The position numbers and the translations under genes are program-made. A stretch of 64,000 nt of DNA from Streptomyces sp. NBC_00459 (GTDB lineage: Bacteria; Actinomycetota; Actinomycetes; Streptomycetales; Streptomycetaceae): positions 8,618,001 to 8,682,000 of the forward strand of contig NZ_CP107903.1 in NCBI RefSeq assembly GCF_036013955.1, read 5' to 3'. Positions 37,782 to 47,525 of the stretch are shown one piece after another (the stretch's first letter is position 1; the number at the start of each line of letters is the position of its first letter). A model generated the notes under the pieces. The model worked only from the letters and a program-made list of their open reading frames with translations, made no database searches and was not told where the DNA came from.

Positions 37782-38414
37782 ATGAGCCCCTGGCCGGTGT
37801 TCTTGCAGTTCATGTACCGCGTCCACCCCCAGTTCGCGGCCTTCGTCGAGCGGATCCGTGCGGGCGCCGTCGGCGAGGTCCGCAGCGTGGAAGCCGCACT
37901 GTCCTTCGTCCTGGAAGATCCTGCTGACATCCGGATGTCGGACGAACTGGGCGGCGGGGCACTCCTGGACCTCGGGTGCTACATCGCCGACGCCGCCAAC
38001 CTCGTGTACGGCGGCCTCCCTGTCACGGGCTCCGCCGTCAGCCACCGCGGTGACTCCGGCGTAGACCTCCACACCTGTGCCGTTCTCGACTACGGCCGTG
38101 GCAGGACCGCCCAGCTCTCGGCGAGCTTTCTGCTCCCCTGGCACGACTCACGGCTGGTGGTCCGCGGAGACAAGGGCAGCCTCAGCCTTGACCACTGCTT
38201 CAACCCCGGTACGGGAGAAGGTCGTCTGACCCTGCTGACGGCGGACGGGCACCGGGAACTGACCACCTACGCGGGCGTCGACATGTACGAACTGATGGTC
38301 GACCGCTTTGTCCACATGGTGAGTGGGCGCGGGGAAAGTTACGTCACTCTCGACGATTCCGTGGGCGTGCAGCAGGCGCTGGCGCTACTCACCACGCCGC
38401 GCACCGATCGGTGA
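37782..38414 (+). pseudogene. C-terminal part of a Gfo/Idh/MocA family oxidoreductase
   Basis: 210 residues equal to the substrate-binding half of Gfo/Idh/MocA dehydrogenases: FMYRVHPQFAAFVERIRAG, DIRMSDELGGGALLDLGCY and IADAANLVYG are clear. The Rossmann NAD-binding half (about 110 residues, GxGxxA motif) is missing, so it cannot be an active dehydrogenase. It ends 40 bp before the radical SAM gene and may be the remains of a cluster gene. Confidence 0.75.
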
Positions 38415-38454
38415 CGCGACACCCAACCGTCTTCACTCCGGTAAGGAGATTGAT

Positions 38455-39711
38455 ATGCGAAAAGACGACCGACTTCTGACCGCGTCAGTGCATCCGTTCG
38501 AGCTCACGGACCGACGCCGCGACAACCAGGCCCTGAACCTCGAGGAGTACCAGCAAGGGGCGGTCAAGCTGCGCAGCCGGCCGCTGGCTCTGTTCGTTGA
38601 GCTCACCGAGAACTGCAACCTCAAATGCCCGATGTGCCGCTTCGGGGAAAAGTATGACCCGGCCCTGAACATGGACGAGCAAATGTTCGACCGGCTGGCC
38701 GACGAACTCTTCCCGTACGCGCATCTGGTGGACGTCCGCGGCTGGGGCGAGTCCACCATGCTCAGCGGCTTTGGGGACATGGTGCTGCGCGCCCTCGAGC
38801 ATCAGGTCCGGGTCCGGGTCGTGACCAACGGCCAGATCAACCGGCCCGCCGTCTGGGACGCCATGATGCGGGGGCAGGGCATCGTCACCGTCTCGTGCGA
38901 CGCCGCCTCGCCCGCCCTGTTCAAGAAGTTGCGGGGCGGCGGAAGCCTGGAGCGGCTCGAAGCGACCTGCCGCGCCCTCGTGGAGGCGCGCGACCGCTAC
39001 CAAGTCCCGCGCGACCATGTGAACTTCAATGTCGTCTCCAGCATGGACAACCTGGACGAGCTCGCCGACATCGTGCGGCTCGCGAGCCGGCTGGACATTC
39101 CGCTCCTGGTCATCCACCCGCTGGTTGCCGCTGCCGACGACCCCTCCCACCTGCGCCAGGACCTGGGCCGGACGCGCGAGGCGTACGCCGAGGCGGCCGA
39201 GGCCGGCCGCGAACTCGGCGTCGTCGTGCAGCTCGGTGCCGCGCCGGACCCTTCTCTGGCGCTGCCGGAGATGGTCCGCAAGCCGGCCTGCATGCACCCG
39301 TGGAGCTATGCGTACATTCGCTACAACGGGGACGTCGGATTCTGCGACCACCTGATCGGCAACGGCGAGTACACCCTCGGCTCCCTGCGCGAGAACACCT
39401 TCGAGGAGATCTGGAACGGCGAGGCGTGGCAGTCGCTGCGCCAGGCTCATGTACAGGGTGAGATACCCGATGCCTTCGCCCCGTGCCGCTACACCTACGC
39501 GCAGCGCTACATCGACTTCGAACACCTGGTACATCCCGACCGGGCGGAGATGATCGTGAGCAGCGCCACCCACGCCGAGGTCACACGGACCCGGGATCCC
39601 CGGCAGGTGCCCGTGGTGCCGTTCGGTCTTGAGCCCACGCCAGAGGTACTGGTACCCACGGCCATGCTCTCCGAGAGGCTGCGGCAGCTGCCCGGTTCAC
39701 CGCGTTCGTGA
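38455..39711 (+). CDS. Radical SAM protein with SPASM-like C-terminus
   Basis: 418 residues. The [4Fe-4S]-SAM motif CNLKCPMC (CxxxCxxC) is at about residues 53-60, followed by the GxxE-like WGESTM, a TIM-barrel core, and a C-terminal auxiliary-cluster region with CMHPWSYAYIRYNGDVGFCD and a last Cys in FAPCRYTY. It is related to SPASM/twitch enzymes that oxidise alcohols or sugars or modify peptides; no precursor peptide gene is seen nearby. AAGGAG lies 6 bases before ATG 38455. The reaction is unknown. Confidence 0.85.
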   Translation: MRKDDRLLTASVHPFELTDRRRDNQALNLEEYQQGAVKLRSRPLALFVELTENCNLKCPMCRFGEKYDPALNMDEQMFDRLADELFPYAHLVDVRGWGESTMLSGFGDMVLRALEHQVRVRVVTNGQINRPAVWDAMMRGQGIVTVSCDAASPALFKKLRGGGSLERLEATCRALVEARDRYQVPRDHVNFNVVSSMDNLDELADIVRLASRLDIPLLVIHPLVAAADDPSHLRQDLGRTREAYAEAAEAGRELGVVVQLGAAPDPSLALPEMVRKPACMHPWSYAYIRYNGDVGFCDHLIGNGEYTLGSLRENTFEEIWNGEAWQSLRQAHVQGEIPDAFAPCRYTYAQRYIDFEHLVHPDRAEMIVSSATHAEVTRTRDPRQVPVVPFGLEPTPEVLVPTAMLSERLRQLPGSPRS

Positions 39712-39740
39712 GCGAAAAGACTTAGGGTAGGAGCTACACC

Positions 39741-40487
39741 GTGAATGAAATCGAGAAACTCCTCGGCGGCTTCATAAGTGGCGTGGTCCTGGTGGACGGC
39801 ACGGTGCGACGTAGTCCGACCGGGAATTCCGGTTTCGTCAACCGCCTGCTGCAGCACTACGAAGCGAATTCCTGGAACGGCGCGCCCCGCTACCTCGGTA
39901 GAGACGAGGAGGGCCGGGACACGCTCAGCTATGTCCAGGGATATGTGCCCTGGCAGGGCGGCAACCCCGCGGTCGCCTCCTCCGCGGCCTTGACCGCGCT
40001 TGCCCGCCTGGTCCGCGCGGCCCACGACCTCACGGCAGGCCATCCTCTGGCGGACGGGCATGAGGTGGTGTGCCACAACGATCTGTCACCCAAGAACACG
40101 GTGTACCGCTCCACGGATGAACCACTGGAGCCCATCGCTCTCATCGACTGGGACCTGGCGGCACCAGGTCGGCGTGTCCATGATGTGGCGCATCTGTGCT
40201 GGCAGTACTTGAGCCTCGGTCCCGGCACGGATCCGGTATGGGCGTCCGGACGGATCCGTGAGGTCGCGGATGCCTACGGTCTGGCATCCGCCGACCGCCA
40301 GGAGCTGGTACCAAATGTGGCCGCGTGGCAGGAACGCTGCTGGTGGGGTATCGAGAGCGGAGCCGCCGGCGGAGATGCGGCCTTGATCAGTTTGCGTGAG
40401 GCGGGCGTCCCGGAGGAGATTCGGGCCGCACATGCCTGGGTGACGCACCATCAGCAGACCCTGGAGGCCGGCCTCGCGGCCAACTGA
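39741..40487 (+). CDS. APH-family phosphotransferase
   Basis: 248 residues, kinase-like fold of the aminoglycoside phosphotransferase/choline kinase superfamily. The Brenner motif reads CHNDLSPKNTVY (catalytic Asp) and the metal motif LIDWDLAAPGRRVHDV. The N-lobe is short, and the total length is below the usual 260-300. GTG 39741 follows a TAGGAG site. In this cluster it may phosphorylate a sugar intermediate or provide self-resistance; both are guesses. Confidence 0.82.
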   Translation: MNEIEKLLGGFISGVVLVDGTVRRSPTGNSGFVNRLLQHYEANSWNGAPRYLGRDEEGRDTLSYVQGYVPWQGGNPAVASSAALTALARLVRAAHDLTAGHPLADGHEVVCHNDLSPKNTVYRSTDEPLEPIALIDWDLAAPGRRVHDVAHLCWQYLSLGPGTDPVWASGRIREVADAYGLASADRQELVPNVAAWQERCWWGIESGAAGGDAALISLREAGVPEEIRAAHAWVTHHQQTLEAGLAAN

Positions 40488-40755
40488 TTTGTGCAGGACG
40501 TCGCTTCCCGCTTCTCCGCCCTCGTCAGGGCCGGCGGGAGCCGGTGACGTCCGTCTGCTCTGGTCGTTCGGTTCCTCCGCGTCCGCCTGACGCGCCACGC
40601 GGACGCCCCATAGATATCCGATTGCACGGACGAAGACAGTGACCGGTCCGTGGAATCGGACTTGATCTGCTCGGTCGTGCCCGGCTCGGCCCGCTCGCGG
40701 CTTTGGTCGCACCGTTTTCCGCCGACATCCGGCACCCAGATAAAAGGAGTTGCAT

Positions 40756-41952
40756 ATGCCAAATGAGCGCCCTCAGACCGTCCTTGTCCTCGGTGGGGAC
40801 GGATTCTGCGGCTGGCCCACTGCTCTGGACCAGTCTGACCGGGGTCGCAATGTCGTCATCGTCGACAACCTCAGCCGCCGCAAGATCGATGCTGAACTTG
40901 GAACGGCCTCGCTGACCCCGATCCAGAGCCCGGAGCGACGGCTGGAGACATGGCGTGCCTTGTCGGGCCGGACCATCGACTTTGTCGAGCTGGATGTTTC
41001 GGCGGACGTCGAGGCTCTGAGCGGACTCCTGGACAAATACCGGCCGGACGCCGTTGTCCACTTCGCCGAACAGCGCTCCGCGCCCTATTCGATGCTGTCC
41101 TCGACGCATCGAACCTACACGGTGCGTAACAACCTGATGGCGACTCAGAACCTGCTTGAGGCAACTCGCCTCTCAGGGGTGCCCACGCACATTGTGCACC
41201 TTGGGTCGGTGGGGGTGTACGGCTATTCGTCGAAGGACTGGACGATGCCGGAGGGCTATCTTGAGGTCACCGTCCCGTCATCTGCGCACCCGGACCGGAA
41301 AGTGGAGATACTGCATCCCTTCGAACCGGTTTCTATCTACCACCTCAGTAAGTGCATGGATGCGCAACTGTTCGAGTTCTATGCCCGGTACGACAACCTC
41401 CGGATCACCGATCTGCACCAGGGTGTCGTCTGGGGAACGCAGACCCGATTGACGAGCCAGAGTGATCTTCTGGTCAACCGTTTCGACTACGACTCCGTCT
41501 GGGGCACCGTGGTGAACCGTTTCCTCATGCAGGCGGCGCTCAATCACCCCCTGACCGTATACGGCGTGGGCGAGCAAACTCGCGCGTTCATCCACCTCGA
41601 AGATGCCGTGAACTGCGTCAACCTCGCCCTGGAGAACCCGCCGGCGCCGGGTGATCGGGTGCGGGTCCGCAATCAGGTGGCCGAGTGCCTGCGGGTGCTG
41701 GATGTAGCCACCGTGATATCGGATCAGACTGGTGCTGAGATTTCCTACGTGGACAATCCGAGGAACGAGGAGGCGCAGAACACCCTCAGCGTGACCAACG
41801 AGAGCTTCTCGGAGCTCGGTTTCACCCCCACCCTTCTGCGCGAGGGGATCTGGCGCGAGTCGGTGGAGATCGCGCAGCGGTTCCGCGCCGATGTCGATCT
41901 CGATCGAATCCTGCCCGCGCGGCCCGGTGAGCACGTGGGGGAACGCGCATGA
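40756..41952 (+). CDS. SQD1-like NAD-dependent sugar nucleotide enzyme (UDP-sulfoquinovose synthase family)
   Basis: 398 residues, extended SDR. The start VLVLGGDGFCGWPTALDQS matches the unusual SQD1 Rossmann loop (GGDGYCGWPTA). Further SQD1 hallmarks are FAEQRSAPYSM, the YHLSK active-site pair (YxxxK), LHQGVVWGTQT, DYDSVWGTVVNRFLMQAALN and YGVGEQTRAFI. The catalytic Thr of plant SQD1 (LGTMGEYG) is Ser here (LGSVGVYG). SQD1 makes UDP-sulfoquinovose from UDP-glucose and sulfite; here the product may be a sulfo- or other modified sugar. AAAGGAG precedes ATG 40756. It is coupled by ATGA to the next gene. Confidence 0.88.
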   Translation: MPNERPQTVLVLGGDGFCGWPTALDQSDRGRNVVIVDNLSRRKIDAELGTASLTPIQSPERRLETWRALSGRTIDFVELDVSADVEALSGLLDKYRPDAVVHFAEQRSAPYSMLSSTHRTYTVRNNLMATQNLLEATRLSGVPTHIVHLGSVGVYGYSSKDWTMPEGYLEVTVPSSAHPDRKVEILHPFEPVSIYHLSKCMDAQLFEFYARYDNLRITDLHQGVVWGTQTRLTSQSDLLVNRFDYDSVWGTVVNRFLMQAALNHPLTVYGVGEQTRAFIHLEDAVNCVNLALENPPAPGDRVRVRNQVAECLRVLDVATVISDQTGAEISYVDNPRNEEAQNTLSVTNESFSELGFTPTLLREGIWRESVEIAQRFRADVDLDRILPARPGEHVGERA

Positions 41953-42998
41953 ACGGCATGCGGCAGGACGTAGTGGCGGAATTTTCTGCGGTGGACACTG
42001 ATTTCCTTGAGCGTGCCCGGCGGGCCACAGGCGATCCGGCCGAGCATGACCGGCTGTTCGGTGAGGCCGAAATCTTCGGCCAGATCGAAGTGCGTCAGCC
42101 GAGTAATGCCGTCTCGAAACATGACGGGCCAGTACGGATAGGCGCGTGGAACGCGGAGCGCTGCAAGTACGTCGGGGCAAGCGCGCAGCTCATCAGGGAA
42201 TCGGGCTGCGATGTCGTGCTGCTGTCCGAGATGGACGTGGGCATGGCCCGTTCCGCCAATCTGCACACACTGCGCGCACTGGCCGAAGAGCTCGGTTTCG
42301 GCTATGCGTACTGCGCGGAGTTTCTTGAGCTGGGCATGGGCAATCAATCCGAGCAAGTCGAGTTCGCTGACGAGCGCAACCTGGTCGGAATCCATGGCAA
42401 TGGAATTCTGTCCCGTTTCCCTTTGTCGGAACCGCTGGTCGTGAATTCCCCCGCACAAGGCCTGTGGTACTCACTGGACTGGCACCACCGCCGGATCGGT
42501 GGTCGGCGGGCTCTGTTCGCAACCGTCGCTGTCGGTACGGAACGGATCAGGGTGGGCAGCGTCCATCTGGAGAGCCTGTCCGATCCCGACACGAGGTCCG
42601 CGGAGCTTTCGGCGCTCGTCGACTCGACCGATTCGACGTTGCCCACCGTCATCGGCGGCGATTTCAACACAGCAGACGTACCCGATGAGGAAGCGCCGGA
42701 CGACTGGTTCGCCAAACCTGGTCACCACGAGCCGCTGTTCGACGTGTTCGCAGCGGCGGGTTTCGACTGGCTGGACTGCAACTCGGCGGTCCCGACTCGT
42801 CGCACCCTGGGCAACGGCCTGCCCCGCGCCCCGCACCGCAGGATGGACTGGCTTTTCCGGCGCGGCCTGGCCGCACGAAATCCCCTGTGCCGACCTGCGG
42901 TGAACTCGGCCAGCCATCCCATCTCCGACCACGAACTCGTCAGCGCTGACTTCCTGCACGGGCTACCCGACGACCGTGGCAGGGCTCGCGAGTGGTGA
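41949..42998 (+). CDS. Endonuclease/exonuclease/phosphatase (EEP) family protein
   Basis: 349 residues. EEP motifs: IGAWNAERC (Asn), LLSEMDVGMARS (Glu), GSVHLES (His), GGDFNTADVP (Asp-Asn) and the final SDHELVSADF (Asp-His). This fold covers DNases, inositol and sphingomyelin phosphodiesterases and sugar phosphatases. The 4-bp overlap with the SQD1-like gene suggests a phosphatase or phosphodiesterase on the same intermediate rather than a nuclease. There is no signal peptide. Confidence 0.82.
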   Translation: MNGMRQDVVAEFSAVDTDFLERARRATGDPAEHDRLFGEAEIFGQIEVRQPSNAVSKHDGPVRIGAWNAERCKYVGASAQLIRESGCDVVLLSEMDVGMARSANLHTLRALAEELGFGYAYCAEFLELGMGNQSEQVEFADERNLVGIHGNGILSRFPLSEPLVVNSPAQGLWYSLDWHHRRIGGRRALFATVAVGTERIRVGSVHLESLSDPDTRSAELSALVDSTDSTLPTVIGGDFNTADVPDEEAPDDWFAKPGHHEPLFDVFAAAGFDWLDCNSAVPTRRTLGNGLPRAPHRRMDWLFRRGLAARNPLCRPAVNSASHPISDHELVSADFLHGLPDDRGRAREW

Positions 42999-43152
42999 CG
43001 ACGAGGCCTTGCGAGCCCGTCGGCGCGTGAAGGAGACCGCGGTGCGAAGTGCACCCGCGAGTTGCACGACGTCCGGTGAGGTCAGACGCGCGGGCCTCGT
43101 CCCCCGCCCGTCCGGTTGATCAACGCTTCACCCCATCGGTGACGCAGGGTGT

Positions 43153-44010
43153 ATGACACAGTCGAAAGAGAGCCCAACGGTGACCAACATTCCGGTCCAC
43201 ACACTCAACGACGGAACGGCGAGCCCGGCGATCGGTCTGGGTACCTGGCCGATGACAGACGCGGAGGCAGAGGAGGCGGTGGCCGGAGCCCTCGGCATGG
43301 GCTACCGCCTCGTCGACACGGCGACGAGCTACCACAACGAGACCGGCGTCGGCCGCGGTATGGCGCGCAGTGACGTCCCTCGCGAGGAGATCGTGGTGAC
43401 GACGAAAGTCCCCGGCCGGCACCACGGATACGAGGAGACCCTGGCCTCCTTCGAGGCGTCCCGCGCACGGCTCGGCGTGGAGTACGTGGACCTGTACCTG
43501 ATCCACTGGCCGCTGCCCCGCGTCGACAAGTACGTCGACTCCTGGCGGGCCATGATCAAGCTCCGCGAGGACGGCCTGGTCCGCTCGATCGGCGTCTCGA
43601 ACTTCACTCCCGAGCACATCGAGCGGCTGGAGAAGGAGACCGGCGTCCTGCCGTCCGTCAACCAGATCGAACTGCACCCCTACTTGCTGCAGGACGGCCT
43701 GTGTGCGTTCCACCAGGCCAAGGGCATCCGCACGGAGAGCTGGAGCCCTCTGGGCTGCGGCAAGCACCTGCTGGACGAACCCAAGATCATCACCGTTGCC
43801 GAGGACCTCGGAGTGACCCCGGCCCAGGTGGTCCTGCGCTGGCACACCCAGCTTGGCGCGATTCCCATCCCCAAGTCCGCGAGCTCCGAGCGGCAGCGCG
43901 ACAACCTCGATATCTTCGGCTTCACTCTCAGCCCCGCCCAGATGCGGTCCGTCGCGGACCACGTCCCCCGGCGGCTGGGCGGGGACCCGGAGGTCTACGA
44001 GGAGTTCTGA
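43153..44010 (+). CDS. Aldo/keto reductase (2,5-diketogluconate reductase-like)
   Basis: NADPH-dependent carbonyl reductase of 285 residues, (alpha/beta)8 barrel. AKR signatures are GYRLVDTATSYHNETGVGRG (catalytic Asp and Tyr), TTKVPG (Lys), YLIHWPLPR (His), VGVSNF-like IGVSNFTPEHI, and the coenzyme loop IPKSASSERQRDN. It is full length. ATG 43153 or GTG 43180 could start it. It is monocistronic, probably chromosomal rather than part of the preceding cluster. Confidence 0.92.
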   Translation: MTQSKESPTVTNIPVHTLNDGTASPAIGLGTWPMTDAEAEEAVAGALGMGYRLVDTATSYHNETGVGRGMARSDVPREEIVVTTKVPGRHHGYEETLASFEASRARLGVEYVDLYLIHWPLPRVDKYVDSWRAMIKLREDGLVRSIGVSNFTPEHIERLEKETGVLPSVNQIELHPYLLQDGLCAFHQAKGIRTESWSPLGCGKHLLDEPKIITVAEDLGVTPAQVVLRWHTQLGAIPIPKSASSERQRDNLDIFGFTLSPAQMRSVADHVPRRLGGDPEVYEEF

Positions 44011-44478
44011 GTCCGCGGCGGAGTACCCCCGGAGCCCCGCGGGACGACCGGGAGTGCTCGCGCACTGCGCGCCGCGGTTCGAGGACGCGCCGAATCCGGT
44101 CTGTCCGTTCGAGTGATCGCACCGTCGACGGCGGCACCACGATTGCCCGCTCGGGCGGCGAGAAGGCCGGATGGACCTGCGTCTCGCCCTGGACTGTATT
44201 AAGCGAGCTCGGCGGGATACGGACGGTTGGGGACCGGCTTTGTGGAGATGGGGTCCCGAACTCAGCAGCGCGCTTCGAACGATCCGACCGGCCAGCTCGG
44301 TGAGGACCTGCGTTTCCTCGGGCTCGGCTCGCTGCTGCGAACTCCCGACTTTTGCCGTCGGTCTGTCCGCAACCGTCCTGACCTGCAGCGATCGCCTGAA
44401 CGTTCCCGTAGTGGCGGGTGTGCGTTCCAGAGCGATCTCCTGGCCACCCGCTGACCTGCGGCGATGGAGTTTTCTACA
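44011..44478. other. Gap between the aldo/keto reductase and the IS5 element
   Basis: Open frames on both strands match nothing recognisable. It is probably debris left by the deletion that removed the 3' part of the ABC ATPase gene beside the IS5 element. Confidence 0.3.
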
Positions 44479-44486
44479 AGCCCCGA

Positions 44487-45017
44487 TCAAGACTGTGATC
44501 CGAGGTGTCGGATCCAGAGGAGACCGGCGCATAATTCGAGTCCGGCCTGGTAGCTTTCAGGCTTTTTGTCGTAGCGGACAGCGAGGCCGCGCCAGTCCTT
44601 GATCTTGTTGATGGTGCGTTCGACGCTGTTGCGGAGCTTGTACAGCTGCTTGTCCCAGGTGACGGGCCGTCCGCCGCGTGAGCCGCGGTTCTTGCGGTGG
44701 GCGGCCTGATCCTTCTTCTCGGGGATGACCGCCTTGATCCCACGTTTGCGCAGGTGGGATCGGTTCTGGCGGGACGAGTACGCCTTATCGCCCGCGACTG
44801 CGTCTGGCCGGGTGCGGGGCCGGCCGACCGGGCCGGGGACGCGGATCTTGTTCAGGACGGGGATGAACTGCGGACTGTCCCCGGCTTGCCCCGCAGTGAT
44901 CCTGAGCGAGAGGGGCAGGCATTGCGGCACACAGGACAGGTGCGTCTTGGTGGTCAGACCGCCGCGGGAACGTCCCAGGTCGGCGGCGGCGAGTCGGGCC
45001 TTGCGGCGACGCCTCAC
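44487..45017 (-). CDS. IS5-family transposase, second frame (DDE C-terminal half)
   Basis: 176 residues with the DDE transposase end: GGLTTKTHLSCVP, DAVAGDKAYSSRQNRSHLRKRG (Asp), PEKKDQ and the Y-x2-R-x3-E-x6-K motif in LYKLRNSVERTINKIKDW. It overlaps the first frame by ATGA; production of a fused transposase by frameshifting is usual in this group. Confidence 0.85.
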   Translation of the reverse strand: MRRRRKARLAAADLGRSRGGLTTKTHLSCVPQCLPLSLRITAGQAGDSPQFIPVLNKIRVPGPVGRPRTRPDAVAGDKAYSSRQNRSHLRKRGIKAVIPEKKDQAAHRKNRGSRGGRPVTWDKQLYKLRNSVERTINKIKDWRGLAVRYDKKPESYQAGLELCAGLLWIRHLGSQS

Positions 45018-45460
45018 GCGTCGTCGTTCTTCCCGCTCCGGGTCCAGTTGCCCGTCTTGTTCCTGGCCGGCGCCCCTTTTTCCGCGGCGGCCTTCTCCAA
45101 CGCGTCCAGGGTCCCGGGCTCCACGATCATCCCGGCAGCATCATGATGGGCCCGGACCGTGGTCGAGTCAACGCTGACCAGCGACAAGTCCACCAGGCCC
45201 CGCTTCGCCGCCTGGGCGATCGCACCCTGGAACACCGCGGTGAACACCCCGGCATCCCGCCACTGCCGAAACCGGCCGTAAATGCTGGACCAGTGCCCGA
45301 ATCGTTCGGGCAGCTCCCGCCATTTCGCCCCGTTCCTGAACCGCCACACGACGCCCTCGAAGTGCGCCCGCAGGTTCTCCGGGTACGGCCCGTACTCACC
45401 GACCGGCAGAAACGGGGAGACGAACTCCCACTCGGCATCCGAAAGTTGAGGTCGAGACAC
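45014..45460 (-). CDS. IS5-family transposase, first frame (N-terminal half)
   Basis: 148 residues, DUF4096 DNA-binding part (LSDAEWEFVSPFLP, then GVVWRFRNGAKWRELPERFG) and the first catalytic Asp in VSVDSTTVRAHHDAAG. It stops inside the catalytic domain and continues in the overlapping second frame. Confidence 0.85.
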   Translation of the reverse strand: MSRPQLSDAEWEFVSPFLPVGEYGPYPENLRAHFEGVVWRFRNGAKWRELPERFGHWSSIYGRFRQWRDAGVFTAVFQGAIAQAAKRGLVDLSLVSVDSTTVRAHHDAAGMIVEPGTLDALEKAAAEKGAPARNKTGNWTRSGKNDDA

Positions 45461-45535
45461 CCCACCGTTTTACTCCAAGCGCCCCGGCACTCCCAGGCCG
45501 GGGCCTACTAGATCACAACTCCACACAGGCCCTAG

Positions 45536-47102
45536 TACTCCAGCAGTACTTCGTGGCTTGACCTGGGGAAACGTCGAGCGGTGGGAGTGTAGCGGGCGGG
45601 AAGTCGTCACGGACGGCTTCTGCCCGCACGCCCCTCGAAGGAGTGCCCCCGACGTCGGTAGTGGCAGCGGCGGGCCACCGCTTGGCGTCGTCGGCGCCAG
45701 TGCGACCAGCTCAACACGTGAGTGAGGGTGTGAAGGTCTCGGGGTGTGTGAGCTGCCAGGAGTCGTCGCACTTCTGCCACGGTGAGCTCGATGACCACGG
45801 CATCCTCACCAGTGGATCCCCTTTTTCGGCTGCTCGCGCGCTCATCGCAACGAGGAAGGTGTGGGCGAGCATGGCCAGGGTGATGTGCCGGTACCAGCCG
45901 ACGTAGCGGCGGACTTCGTACTCGTCCAGGCCGCACTCGTTCTTCGCTGCCTGGAAACACTCTTCGATCGCCCACCGGGCGCCGGCGACGCGCACCAGTT
46001 CGTCCACACCGACATCCAGCGGTGCGTAGCCGAGGTAGTAGGCGATTTCGTCCGGCCGACTCAAGCTGCGCCGTGCCAGCGCCCACCGTCGACGGATCAA
46101 CACGCCGTCCTGGTGGTCGTACTCGGACACTGGGCGCAACTGGACGGCTGCCCAGTCGTATTCGCGCTGTCCCTTCGCGCCCGCGCCGCAGGAACGGCGT
46201 TCCCATGCCTGGTCGGGGGCCTGCTCGAAGGCCTTGTCGATGCGTGGGCCGGCCAGGGAGAACTGGGACTTGGGGACGGCGAGGACGTAGCCGACGCCGG
46301 ATGTTTCCAGCATCCGGCGGAAGCGGTTGTCCTGTCCGTAGGCGGCGTCCGCCGTGACCCAGGCGACCGGCAGCGGCGAGGCCAGCGCCCTGCGGACGAT
46401 CGTCGCCGCGAGGGTGTTCTTGGTGGCGAACTCCCGCTCGTCGGGGACCTTGGCGGCGCGGCAGCGGTCACGGTCGTCCGTCCAGGACTTGGGCAGGTAG
46501 AGCTCCCGGTCCACCAGGGCGCGGCCGGCTGTGGTGGTGTAGGCGGCGAAGACGCCGATCTGGCAGTTCTCGGTGCGGCCGGCGGTGCCGGAGTACTGCC
46601 TTTGGACTCCGGCGGATGTAGTGCCCTTCTTCAGGAACCCGGTGTCGTCGATGATCAGTACACCGTCGGGGCGGCCGAGGTGTTCGGCGACGTAGGTCTG
46701 CAGGTCGTCGCGGATGTCGTCGGGGTTCCAGCGGGCTCGGGAGAGCAGGTGCTGCAGTCCGTCTGGGGTGGCGTGGCCAGCGTGTTCGGCAAGTTGCCAG
46801 CTGTTTTTTCGGGCCACCGGGGCGAGCAGTGCGCGCACGTAGTCCCGCATGTGGCGGCGTGGTTCGACACGGCCGAAGTGGCGCCCGATGGCGGTGAAGA
46901 GGTGGTCCAGGTCGCGGTCCCAGGTCTCGGCTGCCTGTTCGGTGATCACGACCCGAGGCTTCCCAGGCCCGGGGCGACCTTGCCGTCGGGGGCACTCCTT
47001 CGAGGGGCGTGCGGGCAGAAGCCGTCCGTGACGACTTCCCGCCCGCTACACTCCCACCGCTCGACGTTTCCCCAGGTCAAGCCACGAAGTACTGCTGGAG
47101 TA
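45536..47102 (-). mobile_element. IS701-family element with a 119-bp perfect terminal inverted repeat
   Basis: The termini 45536-45654 and 46984-47102 are exact reverse complements, 119 bp each. CTAG flanks both ends (45532-45535 and 47103-47106), a 4-bp duplication fitting the YTAR target of IS701 elements. The repeats are much longer than usual for the family and contain no gene. Perfect repeats and an intact transposase point to a recent insertion. Confidence 0.9.
45711..46949 (-). CDS. IS701-family transposase
   Basis: DDE transposase of 412 residues. The DUF4338/DDE_5 pattern has Asp in LIIDDTGFLKKGTTSAGVQR, Asp in WVTADAAYGQDNRFRRML and Glu in ARWAIEECFQAAKNECGLD. It is full length with no stops, likely active. 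Confidence 0.92.
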   Translation of the reverse strand: MITEQAAETWDRDLDHLFTAIGRHFGRVEPRRHMRDYVRALLAPVARKNSWQLAEHAGHATPDGLQHLLSRARWNPDDIRDDLQTYVAEHLGRPDGVLIIDDTGFLKKGTTSAGVQRQYSGTAGRTENCQIGVFAAYTTTAGRALVDRELYLPKSWTDDRDRCRAAKVPDEREFATKNTLAATIVRRALASPLPVAWVTADAAYGQDNRFRRMLETSGVGYVLAVPKSQFSLAGPRIDKAFEQAPDQAWERRSCGAGAKGQREYDWAAVQLRPVSEYDHQDGVLIRRRWALARRSLSRPDEIAYYLGYAPLDVGVDELVRVAGARWAIEECFQAAKNECGLDEYEVRRYVGWYRHITLAMLAHTFLVAMSARAAEKGDPLVRMPWSSSSPWQKCDDSWQLTHPETFTPSLTC

Positions 47103-47525
47103 CTAGTCGTGGGCCAGTACGGTGCTTGGCTCGCCCATGATCAACAGCCTGGCCTCTTCGGAGAGCGCCCGCGCCATGCTGACGATCTGCCGGGCGGCGG
47201 CTGGGAGTCTTCCGACGGCCTGGCCCACCGGTATCTCACCGTGACTGAGGCGGGTGAGGACCTCCTTGGCGAGGCGGCGCTTCTCTGCACGGCGCACGCC
47301 CCCCGGCCCTGCGGGCTCGCGGCCGAGGCAGTTGTTCTCGGCCACCGACATGTCCGGGACCATGTCGAGTTCCTGGTAGAAGGTGGCGATGCTGGCCTTC
47401 ATGGCCGCCCGGGGGCCGGTGAAGGACACCGGCTCGCCCCGCCAGACGATCTCCCCGGCGTCGGGCTGGTGGACCCCGGAGAGGATCTTGATCAGGGTGG
47501 ACTTCCCGGAGCCGTTCTGCCCTAG

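Larger units (their letters stand above)
44479..45531 (-). mobile_element. IS5-family insertion sequence (two-frame transposase)
   Basis: About 1.05 kb. The right end reads GGGCCTGTGTGGAGTTGTGATC inward; the left end shows only a weak match centred on the shared GTGATC, so the left border is approximate. The right end abuts CTAG, also used by the neighbouring IS701 element. The transposase is split in two overlapping frames. Confidence 0.75.
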
